Assembly: GCA_023394965.1 (NCBI GenBank)
Contig: JAEWZX010000007.1
Coordinates: 218,087-282,086, forward strand
Length of the DNA: 64,000 nucleotides
Origin: Pseudomonadota bacterium
GTDB lineage: Bacteria > Pseudomonadota > Alphaproteobacteria > Sphingomonadales > Sphingomonadaceae
Direction: 5' to 3'
Part shown: positions 14,828-23,641 of the stretch, one piece after another
How the letters are laid out: every line of letters begins with the position of its first letter
Position numbering within the stretch: the first letter of the stretch is position 1
Notes under the pieces: model-generated
Databases searched by the model: none
What the model was told of the DNA's origin: nothing
What the model saw: the letters and a program-made list of their open reading frames with translations, nothing else
Made by a program: the position numbers and the translations under genes

Positions 14828-17713
14828 ATGGCAATCTTTCACTTCAGCGCAAAAGTCATCGGAAGGTCGAGCGGCCGCAGTGCCGTGGCGGCTGCGGCCT
14901 ATCGTGCGGGCGAGCGGCTGCACGATGAGCGCATCGACAGAACCCATGATTTCACCAACAAGGCAGGCGTCCTTCATTCCGAAGTGATGTTGCCGAAGGA
15001 CGCGCCGGAAGCCTTCGCGGACCGCGCCACGTTGTGGAACGCGGTCGAGGCAGCCGAGAAGCGCAAGGATGCGCAGCTCGCCCGCGAGGTCGAGTTCGCC
15101 CTGCCCCGCGAGTTGTCGAAGAAGGACAACATCAAGCTGGCACGCGAGTTCGTCAAAGCCGAGTTCGTAGAGAAGGGCATGATTGCCGATCTCAATGTCC
15201 ATTGGGACATCGGCGAAGACGGCAAAGCCAAGCCCCATGCGCATGTCATGCTCACGATGCGCGAAGTGACGAAAGACGGTTTTGGCGCAAAGGTCCGCGA
15301 CTGGAACAAGACCGCGTTGATCGAACAATGGCGCGAGCGCTGGGCCGATCATGTGAACCACGCGCTGGCTGAACGCGACATCGACACGCGAATCGATCAC
15401 CGGAGCCTGGAAGCACAGGGCATTGCGCTGGAGCCGCAGGACAAGATCGGCCCCGCCGCTTCGCGCATTGGCGGGCGCGGGCTTGAGGCCGAGCGGATCG
15501 AGGAACACCGCGCGATTGCGCAGCGTAACGGCGAGCGGATCATCGCCAATCCCGCTCTAGCGCTGGATGCAATCACGCACCAGCAGGCGACGTTTACCAG
15601 GCGCGATCTTGCCGCCTTCGTTCACCGGCACAGCGACGGCAAAGAGCAGTTCGACGCGGCCTACAATGCTGTGCGAAGTTCGCCCGACCTGATTGCCCTG
15701 GGCAAGGACGGACGCGGGCAGGATCGGTTCACGTCGCGCGCGATGATCGAGACCGAACAGCGCCTGCACCGCGCCGCCGACGCGATGGCGCAGCGCACCG
15801 GGAACGCCGTCAGTGAGGCCCGGCGGAACGACGCATTCGCCAGCGCCGCGAAGCGCGGCCTGGTCCTTTCCGGCGAGCAGAAATCCGCCTTCGAGCATGT
15901 CACAAACAGCAAAGGCCTAGCGGTCGTGGTCGGCTATGCCGGAACCGGCAAAAGCGCGATGCTGGGAGTTGCGCGCGAGGCATGGGAATGCGCTGGCTAC
16001 CATGTGCGCGGCGCAGCCCTTTCTGGCATTGCCGCCGAGGGGCTGGAGAAAGGCTCCGGCATCGCATCGCGCACCATAGCCAGCCTTGAACACCAATGGA
16101 GTACAGGACGCGAACAGCTCACTTCCCGCGACGTGCTCGTAATCGACGAAGCGGGCATGGTCGGCACGCGCCAGATGGAGCGCGTGCTGTCCCAGGCCGC
16201 CAAGGCCGGTGCGAAAGTTGTCCTGGTCGGCGACCAGCAGCAATTGCAGGCCATCGAGGCAGGCGCAGCGTTCCGGGCGATCCACGAGCGCCATGGCGGC
16301 GTCGAGATCAGCGAGGTCCGACGCCAGCTATCGGCATGGCAGCAGGATGCGACCAGGCACCTCGCCACGGGCCGAAGGGGTGAAGCGATCCGTAGTTTTG
16401 AAGATCGCGGCATGGTTCATGTCGCCGAGACCCGCGAGGCCGCGCGGACAAAGCTTATCGAGCGCTGGGATCGGGAACGGCAGGACAGCGCAGATGAAAG
16501 CCGGATCATCCTCACCCACACCAATGACGAGGTGCGGGAGCTGAACCAGATGGCGCGCGAAAAAATGCATGCGGCTGGCGCACTAGGTGTCGATGCCACG
16601 ATCAAGGCGGTACGCGGTGAGCGGCAGTTTGCATCGGGCGACCGCATCATCTTTCTGCGCAACGAACGCGGGCTTAGAGTGAAGAACGGGACGCTCGGCA
16701 CGGTGGCGAAAGCCAGCCAACAGAGCATGGCTGTCCGCACAGACGATGGCCGTGAAGTCGCGTTCGACACCAAGGATTATGCGCACATCGATCATGGCTA
16801 CGCGGCCACGATCCACAAGGCGCAGGGGATGACCGTGGACCGCGCCCATGTGCTCGCCACACCGGGCATGGATAGTCATTCGGCCTATGTCGCCATGTCG
16901 CGCCACCGCCAGGGGCTGGCCCTGCACTATGGCCGGGATGACTTTGCCGATCAGTCGAAACTTGTCCGCACGCTGAGCCGTGAGCGCGGGAAGGATATGG
17001 CGGGCGACTACAAGCCCGAGCACGCCTTCGCCGAACTGCGTGGGATCAGCTTCCGCGAGCGGATCGTGGAGTTGGTTCGGCAGGTGCCGCAACGCGCCAA
17101 ATCCATTTTCGAAAACTTCCGCCCTCAGGCGCGGCAGCTTGAGCCACTTCCGGCACGGTCGAACACGCAGAGCGATCAGCGTCGCGCGGTCGAACGCTAC
17201 GCCCGTGCTCTTGGCGATATCGGCACGATGCAGGTCCAGGGCTTGCCCGTCCTGCCGCACCAGAAGAACGCGCTGGAGAAGGCAGGAATGGCGCTTGATG
17301 CGATCCGGCCCCATGCCGCCACCGATCTCGCCAAGGCGCTGGACCGGCGTCCCGAGCTGATTGCAGAGGCCGCAGGCGGGCGTAGCCAGGAGGCCATGCG
17401 CGCCATGCGGCACGAATCCGCAGTGCGCACCGATCCGGCGCTGCGCTCCGAACGCTTTGTCAGCGACTGGCAGGGATTGAGCACGGCGCGCAAGCAGCAT
17501 GAGCAGCAAGGAGACCGCGCTGGCGCTGCCCGCGTGTCGGCAAAGCTGACCGAGCTGGCGAAGGGGCTTGAGCGCGATCCGCAGGTCGAAGGCCTGCTGG
17601 GCGGCAAAACGCGCGAACTCGGCATCGATCCCAAGCCCGAACGCAGCATCGCTAACGAACTCACCGCAACCCTCACCCGCGAGCGCACCCGCGCTTTCGA
17701 CATGGGCATCTAG
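14828..17713 (+). CDS. traA: MobQ-type relaxase-helicase TraA
   Basis: A 961-residue relaxase that would nick oriT, stay attached to the transferred strand and unwind it. The N-terminal MobA/MobL domain starts MAIFHFSAKVIGRSSGRSAV and has the metal-binding histidines in KPHAHVML (about residues 135-142). A RecD/TraI-like helicase follows, with Walker A GYAGTGKS at about 369 and Walker B VLVIDEAG at about 437, plus a later HKAQGMT motif. ATG 14828 is chosen over the upstream frame because family members begin MAIFH. It is transcribed away from oriT and followed 10 bases later by the DUF6118 gene. Confidence 0.95.
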   Translation: MAIFHFSAKVIGRSSGRSAVAAAAYRAGERLHDERIDRTHDFTNKAGVLHSEVMLPKDAPEAFADRATLWNAVEAAEKRKDAQLAREVEFALPRELSKKDNIKLAREFVKAEFVEKGMIADLNVHWDIGEDGKAKPHAHVMLTMREVTKDGFGAKVRDWNKTALIEQWRERWADHVNHALAERDIDTRIDHRSLEAQGIALEPQDKIGPAASRIGGRGLEAERIEEHRAIAQRNGERIIANPALALDAITHQQATFTRRDLAAFVHRHSDGKEQFDAAYNAVRSSPDLIALGKDGRGQDRFTSRAMIETEQRLHRAADAMAQRTGNAVSEARRNDAFASAAKRGLVLSGEQKSAFEHVTNSKGLAVVVGYAGTGKSAMLGVAREAWECAGYHVRGAALSGIAAEGLEKGSGIASRTIASLEHQWSTGREQLTSRDVLVIDEAGMVGTRQMERVLSQAAKAGAKVVLVGDQQQLQAIEAGAAFRAIHERHGGVEISEVRRQLSAWQQDATRHLATGRRGEAIRSFEDRGMVHVAETREAARTKLIERWDRERQDSADESRIILTHTNDEVRELNQMAREKMHAAGALGVDATIKAVRGERQFASGDRIIFLRNERGLRVKNGTLGTVAKASQQSMAVRTDDGREVAFDTKDYAHIDHGYAATIHKAQGMTVDRAHVLATPGMDSHSAYVAMSRHRQGLALHYGRDDFADQSKLVRTLSRERGKDMAGDYKPEHAFAELRGISFRERIVELVRQVPQRAKSIFENFRPQARQLEPLPARSNTQSDQRRAVERYARALGDIGTMQVQGLPVLPHQKNALEKAGMALDAIRPHAATDLAKALDRRPELIAEAAGGRSQEAMRAMRHESAVRTDPALRSERFVSDWQGLSTARKQHEQQGDRAGAARVSAKLTELAKGLERDPQVEGLLGGKTRELGIDPKPERSIANELTATLTRERTRAFDMGI

Positions 17714-17723
17714 GAGAAACGAC

Positions 17724-18494
17724 ATGGAAGACGACCACATCGAAGAAGTGCAACTGGACCTCGAAGTCGAGGAACCACCCGCCCTGCACCACGAACAAAA
17801 ACCGGAACCGGATGCAGCGGAAGAATCCGATCCGGCAACGGAAGCATTCGCCCGACTCGAAGGCGAAATGGCAATGGTGCGCCATACGGTGCAGAACATG
17901 GCCAGGGAGCGATCCGACATCGTTATCCCGGACTACACGGCAACGCTCGGCCAGATGGCCGATCAGCTGGCACAGGTCTCCAAGACGCTGACCGCAATCG
18001 GTAGCAAGCCTGCCATCGAGCTGACCCCGGAAGACATTGCAGTTCAGATCAAGCGCGCGTCGCACGACATGCTGCGCGACAGCAGCGACCTGTTCCGGCA
18101 GGGCCGAAAGGACTTCGAAAGCGCCTCCCGACAACTGAATGCAATTGTCGGGCGTGTTCGCACCGAGGCCGATCAGAAGCGTCAGACTTGGCGTTTTGCA
18201 GCTATGGGGTTGGCTGGAGGTATCCTGCTATGGGCGATCCTGCCCGGCACCATCGCCCGCGCCATGCCCGAGAGCTGGCAGTGGCCCGAACGGATGGCTC
18301 GAAAGGCAGTGGGAGAACCGACCATCGTGGAAGCGGGCATCAGATTGATCCGGTCTCAAAACCCCGAAGCGTGGGAGGAACTCGCGAATACCCAGCGTAT
18401 TGTGAGCGCCAACCGCGAGGCGCTCGATCGTTGCATCGAGCAGGCTCAAGAAGGGGAGCACTCGGTCAGTTGCTCAATTCAACTTCCTCGGTGA
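17724..18494 (+). CDS. DUF6118 family membrane protein downstream of traA
   Basis: A 256-residue protein with an acidic N-terminus (MEDDHIEEVQLDLEVEE), a charged central region with coiled-coil character, and one hydrophobic segment near residues 155-175 (FAAMGLAGGILLWAILPG). Members of this family follow traA on many sphingomonad plasmids and islands and are probably mobilisation accessory proteins at the inner membrane, though the function is unproven. TAGGAGAAAC precedes the ATG and overlaps the traA stop region, so the genes are co-transcribed. Confidence 0.82.
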   Translation: MEDDHIEEVQLDLEVEEPPALHHEQKPEPDAAEESDPATEAFARLEGEMAMVRHTVQNMARERSDIVIPDYTATLGQMADQLAQVSKTLTAIGSKPAIELTPEDIAVQIKRASHDMLRDSSDLFRQGRKDFESASRQLNAIVGRVRTEADQKRQTWRFAAMGLAGGILLWAILPGTIARAMPESWQWPERMARKAVGEPTIVEAGIRLIRSQNPEAWEELANTQRIVSANREALDRCIEQAQEGEHSVSCSIQLPR

Positions 18495-18662
18495 TCGGTC
18501 CAATGAAGAGCTTCTCGGACAAGCCAAGAAGACCCTTTCGTCCGCTATCCTGATCCATCCCAAGGATTTGATAGCCAGCGAATTTTTCGCCTTTCCTCGC
18601 ATTTGACGGTCTGAACTCGGGCGCGCTATCGCATCAGTCGAATGCTAAAGGGGGGCGTCCGC

Positions 18663-19913
18663 TTGAAGAAAACGGTATTCTGGTCATGGCAGAGTGATTT
18701 AGACCATCGCGTGACACGCGATGTTATTCGCTATGCACTTGATGCTGCGATCAATCTTCTATCGGCCGACTTGGAAGAAGCAGATCGACCTAGTCTAACT
18801 TCTGACACCCAAGGGGTTGCAGGTTCCCCAGACATTGTTGCGACCATCTTGCGAAAAATTGACGACGCGGCGGTTTTCGTGGGCGACGTAACTCCAATCG
18901 CACTGGCTGAGAATGGAAAAGCCTGCGCAAATCCGAATGTTCTTCTTGAGATGGGATACGCAAACAAGGCGCTGACCGAGCATCGCGTAATTCAAGTATG
19001 GAATTCAGCTTTCGACGGCGCGTCACTCGAGAAGCTTCCATTCGATATGCGCGGGCGACGAGGTCCGCTCTCATTTCACCTCGCCAAAGGTGCCGATACT
19101 GCGACGTTGCGCACAGTCCGTGACAAGCTCGCGCGGGATCTCGCGGACGCGCTAAAACTTGCTCTTGATACGCTACCAGCACCGCCACCTGATGCGTTGC
19201 ATTGGCATCCTCATTTTCCGGGAGATTCGGACCTCTGGTTTGATCGAGAACAACCTCAGACTGTGACCAACATGTCCTTTGGAAGCAGCAAATATCTCTG
19301 GATGCAGCATGAGCCTGGTTTTGCGCGGATAATTCCTTCGAAATGGCTAGCCAAACCGGATGCTAAGCAATCCATAGCCAACCACCCTGGTCATCCCGCT
19401 CTCTTGGCTAATGCAAACAGTCTTAGTTTTGGCGTAAGTCGCGGTGGAGCTGCGGTCTATTGGCCTGGCAAAGAGATAGATGGGGCATATCAGACTCTGG
19501 CGGTCACCCAGTGGTTCGAAAGGACAGGGGAGTTCTGGGGTGTGGCTGGCGGGTTCCTGTTCAATGGAAAGAGCGAGCGACGGACGTTGGCGACCGGATC
19601 CTTATGGAAGCAATGGCTGAATTTCTTGGAACGTAATTGCGCCCTCTCACTGACGCATGGCGGATCGCTACCTATTCACATCCGGCTTGGGGTGAACGGC
19701 CTGTCAGACAGTTGGTGGCCTAGAGGTCGGTACGAATTTGAAGATGAGGGCTACGCCTCTGTTGAAGATTCTTATGAGTATGAGGCAACGCTAACATCGA
19801 CTAAGTCCGACGACCTCAAAACTGCTGTGGTCGATGCCTTTAATGGGCTGGCTGCTATATATGGTGTGGGAGAGCACACTTACGAGCAGCTCGTTGAGCT
19901 GTCGAAGTACTAA
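18663..19913 (+). CDS. TIR-like / deoxyribosyltransferase-fold protein, putative defence sensor or effector
   Basis: A 416-residue protein. The first 120 residues resemble TIR-like nucleotide-binding domains (the PF10137-like or nucleoside deoxyribosyltransferase superfamily): KTVFWSWQSD as the first strand, DTQGVAGSPDI, VFVGDVTP (Asp75), and NPNVLLEMGYA, where Glu96 sits where NAD- or nucleoside-cleaving relatives keep their catalytic acid. The remaining 290 residues match nothing I recognise. I choose TTG 18663 because AAAGGGGGG lies 9 bases upstream; ATG 18642 is an alternative without a ribosome-binding site. The stop is 2 bases from the next start, so the pair is coupled. Composition is AT-richer than core genes. 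Confidence 0.78.
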   Translation: MKKTVFWSWQSDLDHRVTRDVIRYALDAAINLLSADLEEADRPSLTSDTQGVAGSPDIVATILRKIDDAAVFVGDVTPIALAENGKACANPNVLLEMGYANKALTEHRVIQVWNSAFDGASLEKLPFDMRGRRGPLSFHLAKGADTATLRTVRDKLARDLADALKLALDTLPAPPPDALHWHPHFPGDSDLWFDREQPQTVTNMSFGSSKYLWMQHEPGFARIIPSKWLAKPDAKQSIANHPGHPALLANANSLSFGVSRGGAAVYWPGKEIDGAYQTLAVTQWFERTGEFWGVAGGFLFNGKSERRTLATGSLWKQWLNFLERNCALSLTHGGSLPIHIRLGVNGLSDSWWPRGRYEFEDEGYASVEDSYEYEATLTSTKSDDLKTAVVDAFNGLAAIYGVGEHTYEQLVELSKY

Positions 19914-19915
19914 AC

Positions 19916-20716
19916 ATGTCTGCCCCAGGGATAGACAGTTGTTCACTCGTTCCACTTTATGTCGAACCCTTCTTTGGCGAGCAGCGTCTTGGCGGTGCAA
20001 CTGCCTTCTTGTGGTTGGGCAAGGACTTGCAGCTCTCAATGGTCACGAATTGGCATGTTGTATCTGGGCGCAATCACGAAACTGGTCAGCCGACTCATAG
20101 GCTAGGAGGAATACCCGACCATCTTCGTGTTCACGTGCCACTTGCGGAGCGCAGAGACGCGCCGCTAATCGTCAAAGTTTCAACCGTTGATGATGATGGC
20201 GAGTCCCTGTGGGTTGAGCATCCAAGATATGGACGCCGCGTCGATATCGCGTCGCTCGATATTGATCTACCGCCGCCAGGTAACGTGACACTCATGCCAC
20301 TAAACGCAATACCGACCGTCGCGCTAAAGCAACGGATTGGAATGCCTTTGTTTATCCTTGGATTTCCGTTTGGCAGGCTCGGTATAGGCATGCCGGTGTG
20401 GAAGCAGGGAACCTTCGCAAGCGAGCCCTTTCTCGCCCCCGAAATGGATCACCTTTTCTTGATTGTCGATACAGCCTCGCGCCCCGGTATGTCAGGCTCG
20501 CCCGTCATTCAAAGGGCGCATGGTCAAATCGAACTCGAAGGGGAGTTTGGTCGTGTCGAAGGAGGGGACGGCGCGTGCCGCTTCGTGGGTGTCTATTCAG
20601 GCCGATTCCACACTGACGATCCTTCTGACGCCCAATTGGGCCGGGTCTGGCCAGCCGCGCTCGTGCATGAGTTGGTCGCTTTCGCCGAACAGCGACGAGC
20701 AACATCTAGGCGATAA
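19916..20716 (+). CDS. trypsin-like serine protease partner of the TIR-like protein
   Basis: A 266-residue soluble protease of the Trypsin_2/chymotrypsin fold with a complete triad: His47 in VTNWHVVS, Asp110 in VDIASLDID, and Ser193 in GMSGSPV. There is no signal peptide, transmembrane segment or PDZ domain, so it is a cytoplasmic protease rather than a DegP relative. It starts 2 bases after the TIR-like gene. Trypsin-like domains occur in several phage-defence effectors, so a role as an effector activated by, or activating, the TIR-like protein is plausible but is inference. Confidence 0.85.
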   Translation: MSAPGIDSCSLVPLYVEPFFGEQRLGGATAFLWLGKDLQLSMVTNWHVVSGRNHETGQPTHRLGGIPDHLRVHVPLAERRDAPLIVKVSTVDDDGESLWVEHPRYGRRVDIASLDIDLPPPGNVTLMPLNAIPTVALKQRIGMPLFILGFPFGRLGIGMPVWKQGTFASEPFLAPEMDHLFLIVDTASRPGMSGSPVIQRAHGQIELEGEFGRVEGGDGACRFVGVYSGRFHTDDPSDAQLGRVWPAALVHELVAFAEQRRATSRR

Positions 20717-20753
20717 AATCGCTCTTAGTAGTCGCGCGAGCAGCCAGCTTGCT

Positions 20754-21938
20754 TCACGGTGCAGCTATGGAGCAATAGTTCCCCCACGCTTCCATCAGCT
20801 TCACCCGTGCACCCGGATTCTCTGGCGTGCCGAGATAGGTAGTGCGTCGATAGGCGGCCTGCACTGCGTCAGGCGTCTTGTGCGCCAGCGCCGCTTCGAC
20901 AACGGCATTGGGGAAGCCTTCGTTCGCCGCCCAGTCGGTGAAGCTGGAGCGGAAACCGTGAACGTGGAAAGGCTCCTGCATGTCGCGCATAACCTTCAGC
21001 AACGTCATGTTGGACATCGCCTTGCCGGTCATGCCGGGGAATACCACTTCGGCTCCCTCAAGCCGCATCGCATCCGCCTTTACGAGTACCGTCATCGCCG
21101 CTTCTGACAGCGGCACGATGTGCGCCCTGCTGCGCTTCATGTGTTCGGCTGGGATTGTCCAAAGGCGCTGATCCAGATCGAATTCGTCCCATTTAGCAAG
21201 CCGCACTTCCTGCGAGCGAACGCCCGTCAGAATGAGAAGGTCGAGCGCGAGACGCGAATAGGATGGCTTGCGGCGCAAGGCGGTCAGGAACGGTGGAACC
21301 GCCACGTATGGCATCGCCTTACGGTTTGCTGGCTTCTTGACCTGTCGCGGCAGCCCTCGCCCTGCTTTCAGGCTGCTATTGCCCGATGGAGCCTCCGTGG
21401 AGCGCCATCCCTTTGCATGGGAGTAATCGAGCACTGCACAAATCCTGTTCCGCACCTGGCGAGCTGTTTCCGGAATTTCCTGCCAGATCGGCGTCAGGAC
21501 CGAGATGATGTCCGCAGCGGTGATTCCGCCAGTCGTCATGTCGCCCAGTTTCGGGAAGGCGTAGTTCTCCAGACTGGCGAGCCACTGGCGACCATAGACA
21601 TCGCTTTTCCAGCCTGCCTCGTTCTCCGAGTGATATTTGGTGGCAGCTTCACGGAAGGTGACCTTGGCGGCTTCCTCGTCCTTACGCTCGGTGAGCACAT
21701 CGCGCTTTTCGACCTTGACCGCCTTGCGGAGATCTGCAGCCTTCGCGCGCGCCTCGGCCAGCGTGACCAGCTTCGGACTACCCAGCCCGATATCCTGACG
21801 TTTGCCGTCGCGCTGGATTCGCAGGAGCCAATAAGCTCCTCCTCTTTTGTCGACTCTGAGAACTAAACCGTCGCCATCCTGATAGGTGCCGGGATTCGCC
21901 AAAGCGGCCTTGACCGCAACCGCCGTGAGTTTGCCCAT
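20754..21938 (-). CDS. tyrosine recombinase, P4-type island integrase
   Basis: A 394-residue integrase that would insert the island into tRNA-Tyr and, with an excision factor, remove it. The N-terminus is the DUF4102 arm-binding domain (GTYQDGDGLVLRVDKRGGAYW). The catalytic domain has Arg241 in LTGVRSQEV, His327-x-x-Arg330 in HVHGFRSSF, His353 in LAHK, and nucleophile Tyr363 in QAAYRR. The gene start faces the tRNA and five CTCCCACA octamers lie between them, as expected for arm-type sites at the attachment site. All catalytic residues are present, so it is probably functional. Confidence 0.95.
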   Translation of the reverse strand: MGKLTAVAVKAALANPGTYQDGDGLVLRVDKRGGAYWLLRIQRDGKRQDIGLGSPKLVTLAEARAKAADLRKAVKVEKRDVLTERKDEEAAKVTFREAATKYHSENEAGWKSDVYGRQWLASLENYAFPKLGDMTTGGITAADIISVLTPIWQEIPETARQVRNRICAVLDYSHAKGWRSTEAPSGNSSLKAGRGLPRQVKKPANRKAMPYVAVPPFLTALRRKPSYSRLALDLLILTGVRSQEVRLAKWDEFDLDQRLWTIPAEHMKRSRAHIVPLSEAAMTVLVKADAMRLEGAEVVFPGMTGKAMSNMTLLKVMRDMQEPFHVHGFRSSFTDWAANEGFPNAVVEAALAHKTPDAVQAAYRRTTYLGTPENPGARVKLMEAWGNYCSIAAP

Positions 21939-21943
21939 CAGTT

Positions 21944-22020
21944 ACTCCCACATCTTTGCCGCCATTGTGGGAGAACCCAAGTGTGGGAGGAAGCCACTTC
22001 ACTCCCACACCTCTCCCACA
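21944..22020. repeat. five CTCCCACA octamers beside the integrase start
   Basis: The octamer occurs at 21944-21951 (+), 21966-21973 (-), 21982-21989 (-), 22002-22009 (+) and 22013-22020 (+), all within 77 bases between the integrase start and tRNA-Tyr. The mix of orientations and regular spacing fits integrase arm sites or operators. Similar CTCCCCCACA motifs lie at the left island end. Confidence 0.65.
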
Positions 22021-22134
22021 CTACGCTCCGGCTGCAAGCAAACAGAAGCGGTCGAATGCGGACGATGCAGAGCAAAATACCATTGGTTTTCTGCGATTTC
22101 TAGAGCTTCTCGGGGATGTTCTGAGAAAGGGCGG

Positions 22135-22220
22135 TGGTGGACAGGGCTGGATTCGAACCAGCGTACGCTTGCGCGGGCAGATTTACAGTCTGCTGCCTTT
22201 AACCACTCGGCCACCTGTCC
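22135..22220 (-). tRNA. tRNA-Tyr(GTA)
   Basis: A minus-strand tRNA with acceptor stem GGACAGG/CCTGTCC, discriminator A and encoded CCA. The anticodon GTA is at 22186-22184 in the loop CTGTAAA. A long variable arm (CCCGCGCAAGCGTACG) marks it as class II, as expected for Tyr. T-loop TTCGAAT. Its 3' half is the attachment site of the genomic island, so the last part of the functional gene was supplied by the element. Confidence 0.96.
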
Positions 22221-22361
22221 ACACTGGCCATTTCACTCAGGAAATCGAGGGATCGCTTGGCAATCCCGTGCCGAGAGGCGCCCCTTTGGCGAAGCGAGCC
22301 TTGCCTGTCAATGCCCTCACTGGCACAGGCCGCAAGCATTGTTGAAGACAGGACTGATTTG

Positions 22362-23150
22362 ATGGCTAAGGGTGAACGCAAGCGGGCCTTGAGAGGCCGT
22401 GCAGGGCGAATGAAAGGCGGACGGGGCAGTGGCCGCGCAAGCAGCGGACAAGTCCGTCTCTGGGGCCGCCATGCCGTCGAGGCGGCACTTAAGAATCCGG
22501 ATCGCATGCATCGAAAGCTGTGGGCCACACGCGAAGGGATAGAAGCGCTCGACGGCGACCTCCCAGAAGGCTTTCCACTTGAATATGCCGATGTACAGGA
22601 CCTTGCCCGTTTGGTTGCCAAAGATGCACCACATCAGGGACTGGTACTGGAATGCGCACCGCTCGAAGACATTCATCTCGACGAGATTTTGAGTGGAGAA
22701 GCAGACCGTCCGATCGTGGTGCTCGATCAAGTCACCGATCCGCACAATGTTGGCGCGATCATGCGTTCTGCAGCGGCCTTCGGTGCTGCGGCCCTTGTCA
22801 CGCAGGACCGCAACGCGCCTCCGGAAGGGGGTGTGATCGGCAAGTCGGCTTCCGGAGCTCTGGAGGTCCTGCCTTGGGTCCGCGTGGTCAATCTCGCCCG
22901 CGCGCTGGAGCAGATGGCAGAGGCCGGTTACTGGCGCATAGGACTAACCGGTGCGGCGGACGCGACGCTTGCAGAAGTCTTACCGGAAGGCCCGGTTGCA
23001 ATTGTGCTGGGCGCGGAAGGAGAAGGAATGCGCCATAATATCGAATCGCATTGCGATGCCCTGGCGAGGCTTCCCATCGGTGATCAGGTAGAAAGCCTCA
23101 ATGTATCCAATGCTGGGGCGATCGCGCTCTACGCCGTTGCGACAAGATAG
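22362..23150 (+). CDS. rlmB: 23S rRNA (guanosine-2'-O-)-methyltransferase RlmB (SpoU/TrmH family)
   Basis: Methylates the 2'-OH of a conserved guanosine (G2251 in E. coli) in 23S rRNA using SAM. The 262-residue protein has a basic N-terminal tail, the RNA-binding TrmH N domain (WGRHAVEAAL), and the SPOUT knot motifs VVLDQVTDPHNVGAIMRSA, VLGAEGEGM and LPIGDQVESLNVSNA. ATG 22362 gives the family N-terminus. It is the first core gene after the island; such 2'-O methylases often sit next to tRNA genes in sphingomonads. Confidence 0.94.
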   Translation: MAKGERKRALRGRAGRMKGGRGSGRASSGQVRLWGRHAVEAALKNPDRMHRKLWATREGIEALDGDLPEGFPLEYADVQDLARLVAKDAPHQGLVLECAPLEDIHLDEILSGEADRPIVVLDQVTDPHNVGAIMRSAAAFGAAALVTQDRNAPPEGGVIGKSASGALEVLPWVRVVNLARALEQMAEAGYWRIGLTGAADATLAEVLPEGPVAIVLGAEGEGMRHNIESHCDALARLPIGDQVESLNVSNAGAIALYAVATR

Positions 23151-23176
23151 CCAGCGCACTCAAGGTAGAACGAAAA

Positions 23177-23207
23177 CGCCGCGCTCTCCAATATGGAAAA
23201 CGCGGCG
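23177..23207 (-). terminator. intrinsic terminator of the HU gene
   Basis: A perfect inverted repeat, CGCCGCG at 23177-23183 and CGCGGCG at 23201-23207. On the minus strand it is followed by TTTTCG, so it should stop transcription from the HU gene. It may also serve convergent rlmB, whose stop is 27 bases away. Confidence 0.65.
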
Positions 23208-23274
23208 GCAATCGGTCTGGTTGCGCTCTGCGCAGCGCGGGGGCGAACCAGAAAGCAGGACTTAAAAGCAGGAC

Positions 23275-23547
23275 TTAGTTGACAGAGTCCTTAAGGCCCT
23301 TGCCGGCCTTGAACTTCGGCTGGTTGGAGGCTTTGATCGTCATCGGTTCACCGGTGCGCGGATTGCGGCCGGTCGAAGCCTTCCGTTTTGCAACCGAGAA
23401 CGTACCGAAGCCGACCAGGCGCACTTCATCACCGTTAGACAGGGCCTTTGTGATCGCATCGAAAACGCCTTCGACAGCGCTAGATGCATCGCTTTTCGAA
23501 AGACCGCTGGAATCGGCAACTGCGCTGATCAGGTCGTTCTTGTTCAT
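23275..23547 (-). CDS. hupB: HU family DNA-binding protein
   Basis: A 90-residue histone-like nucleoid protein that bends and compacts DNA as a dimer. The sequence is a full-length HU-beta type: MNKNDLISAVADSSGLSK, the VRLVGFGTFSV strand, and the DNA-gripping arm GRNPRTGEPMTIKA. It is monocistronic, with its own TTGACA promoter upstream and a hairpin terminator downstream. In E. coli hupB also follows lon, and here lon lies directly upstream on the same strand. Confidence 0.96.
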   Translation of the reverse strand: MNKNDLISAVADSSGLSKSDASSAVEGVFDAITKALSNGDEVRLVGFGTFSVAKRKASTGRNPRTGEPMTIKASNQPKFKAGKGLKDSVN

Positions 23548-23612
23548 TAGAGAAACCCCCTAGTTCTTATCATCAAATCAAATTGGCTGAATCACCTCAG
23601 CGAAGGCAGAGG

Positions 23613-23641
23613 AATTGAGAGTTTTTTCCTTGCACTGTCAA
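23613..23641 (-). promoter_or_regulatory. candidate sigma-70 promoter of the HU gene
   Basis: On the minus strand TTGACA (23641-23636), a 17-base spacer, and TCAATT (23618-23613) precede the HU start by about 65 bases. The -35 is consensus and the -10 weak. The rest of the 23548-23800 gap shows no gene. Confidence 0.5.

Larger units (their letters stand above)
4956..22160. mobile_element. tRNA-Tyr integrated mobilisable genomic island (about 17 kb)
   Basis: The island is bounded on the right by tRNA-Tyr, with a P4-type integrase directly beside the tRNA 3' end, and on the left by a degenerate copy of the same tRNA 3' segment. Contents in order: two AlpA/excisionase-like regulators, a hypothetical pair, a DUF262-HNH-AlbA_2 protein, a type IIG restriction enzyme, traD, traC, oriT, traA, a DUF6118 protein, a TIR-like/protease pair and the integrase. 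No type IV secretion or replication genes are present, so it should depend on a helper for transfer. The exact crossover point within the tRNA 3' half is inferred, so the ends are good to about 20 bases. Confidence 0.85.
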
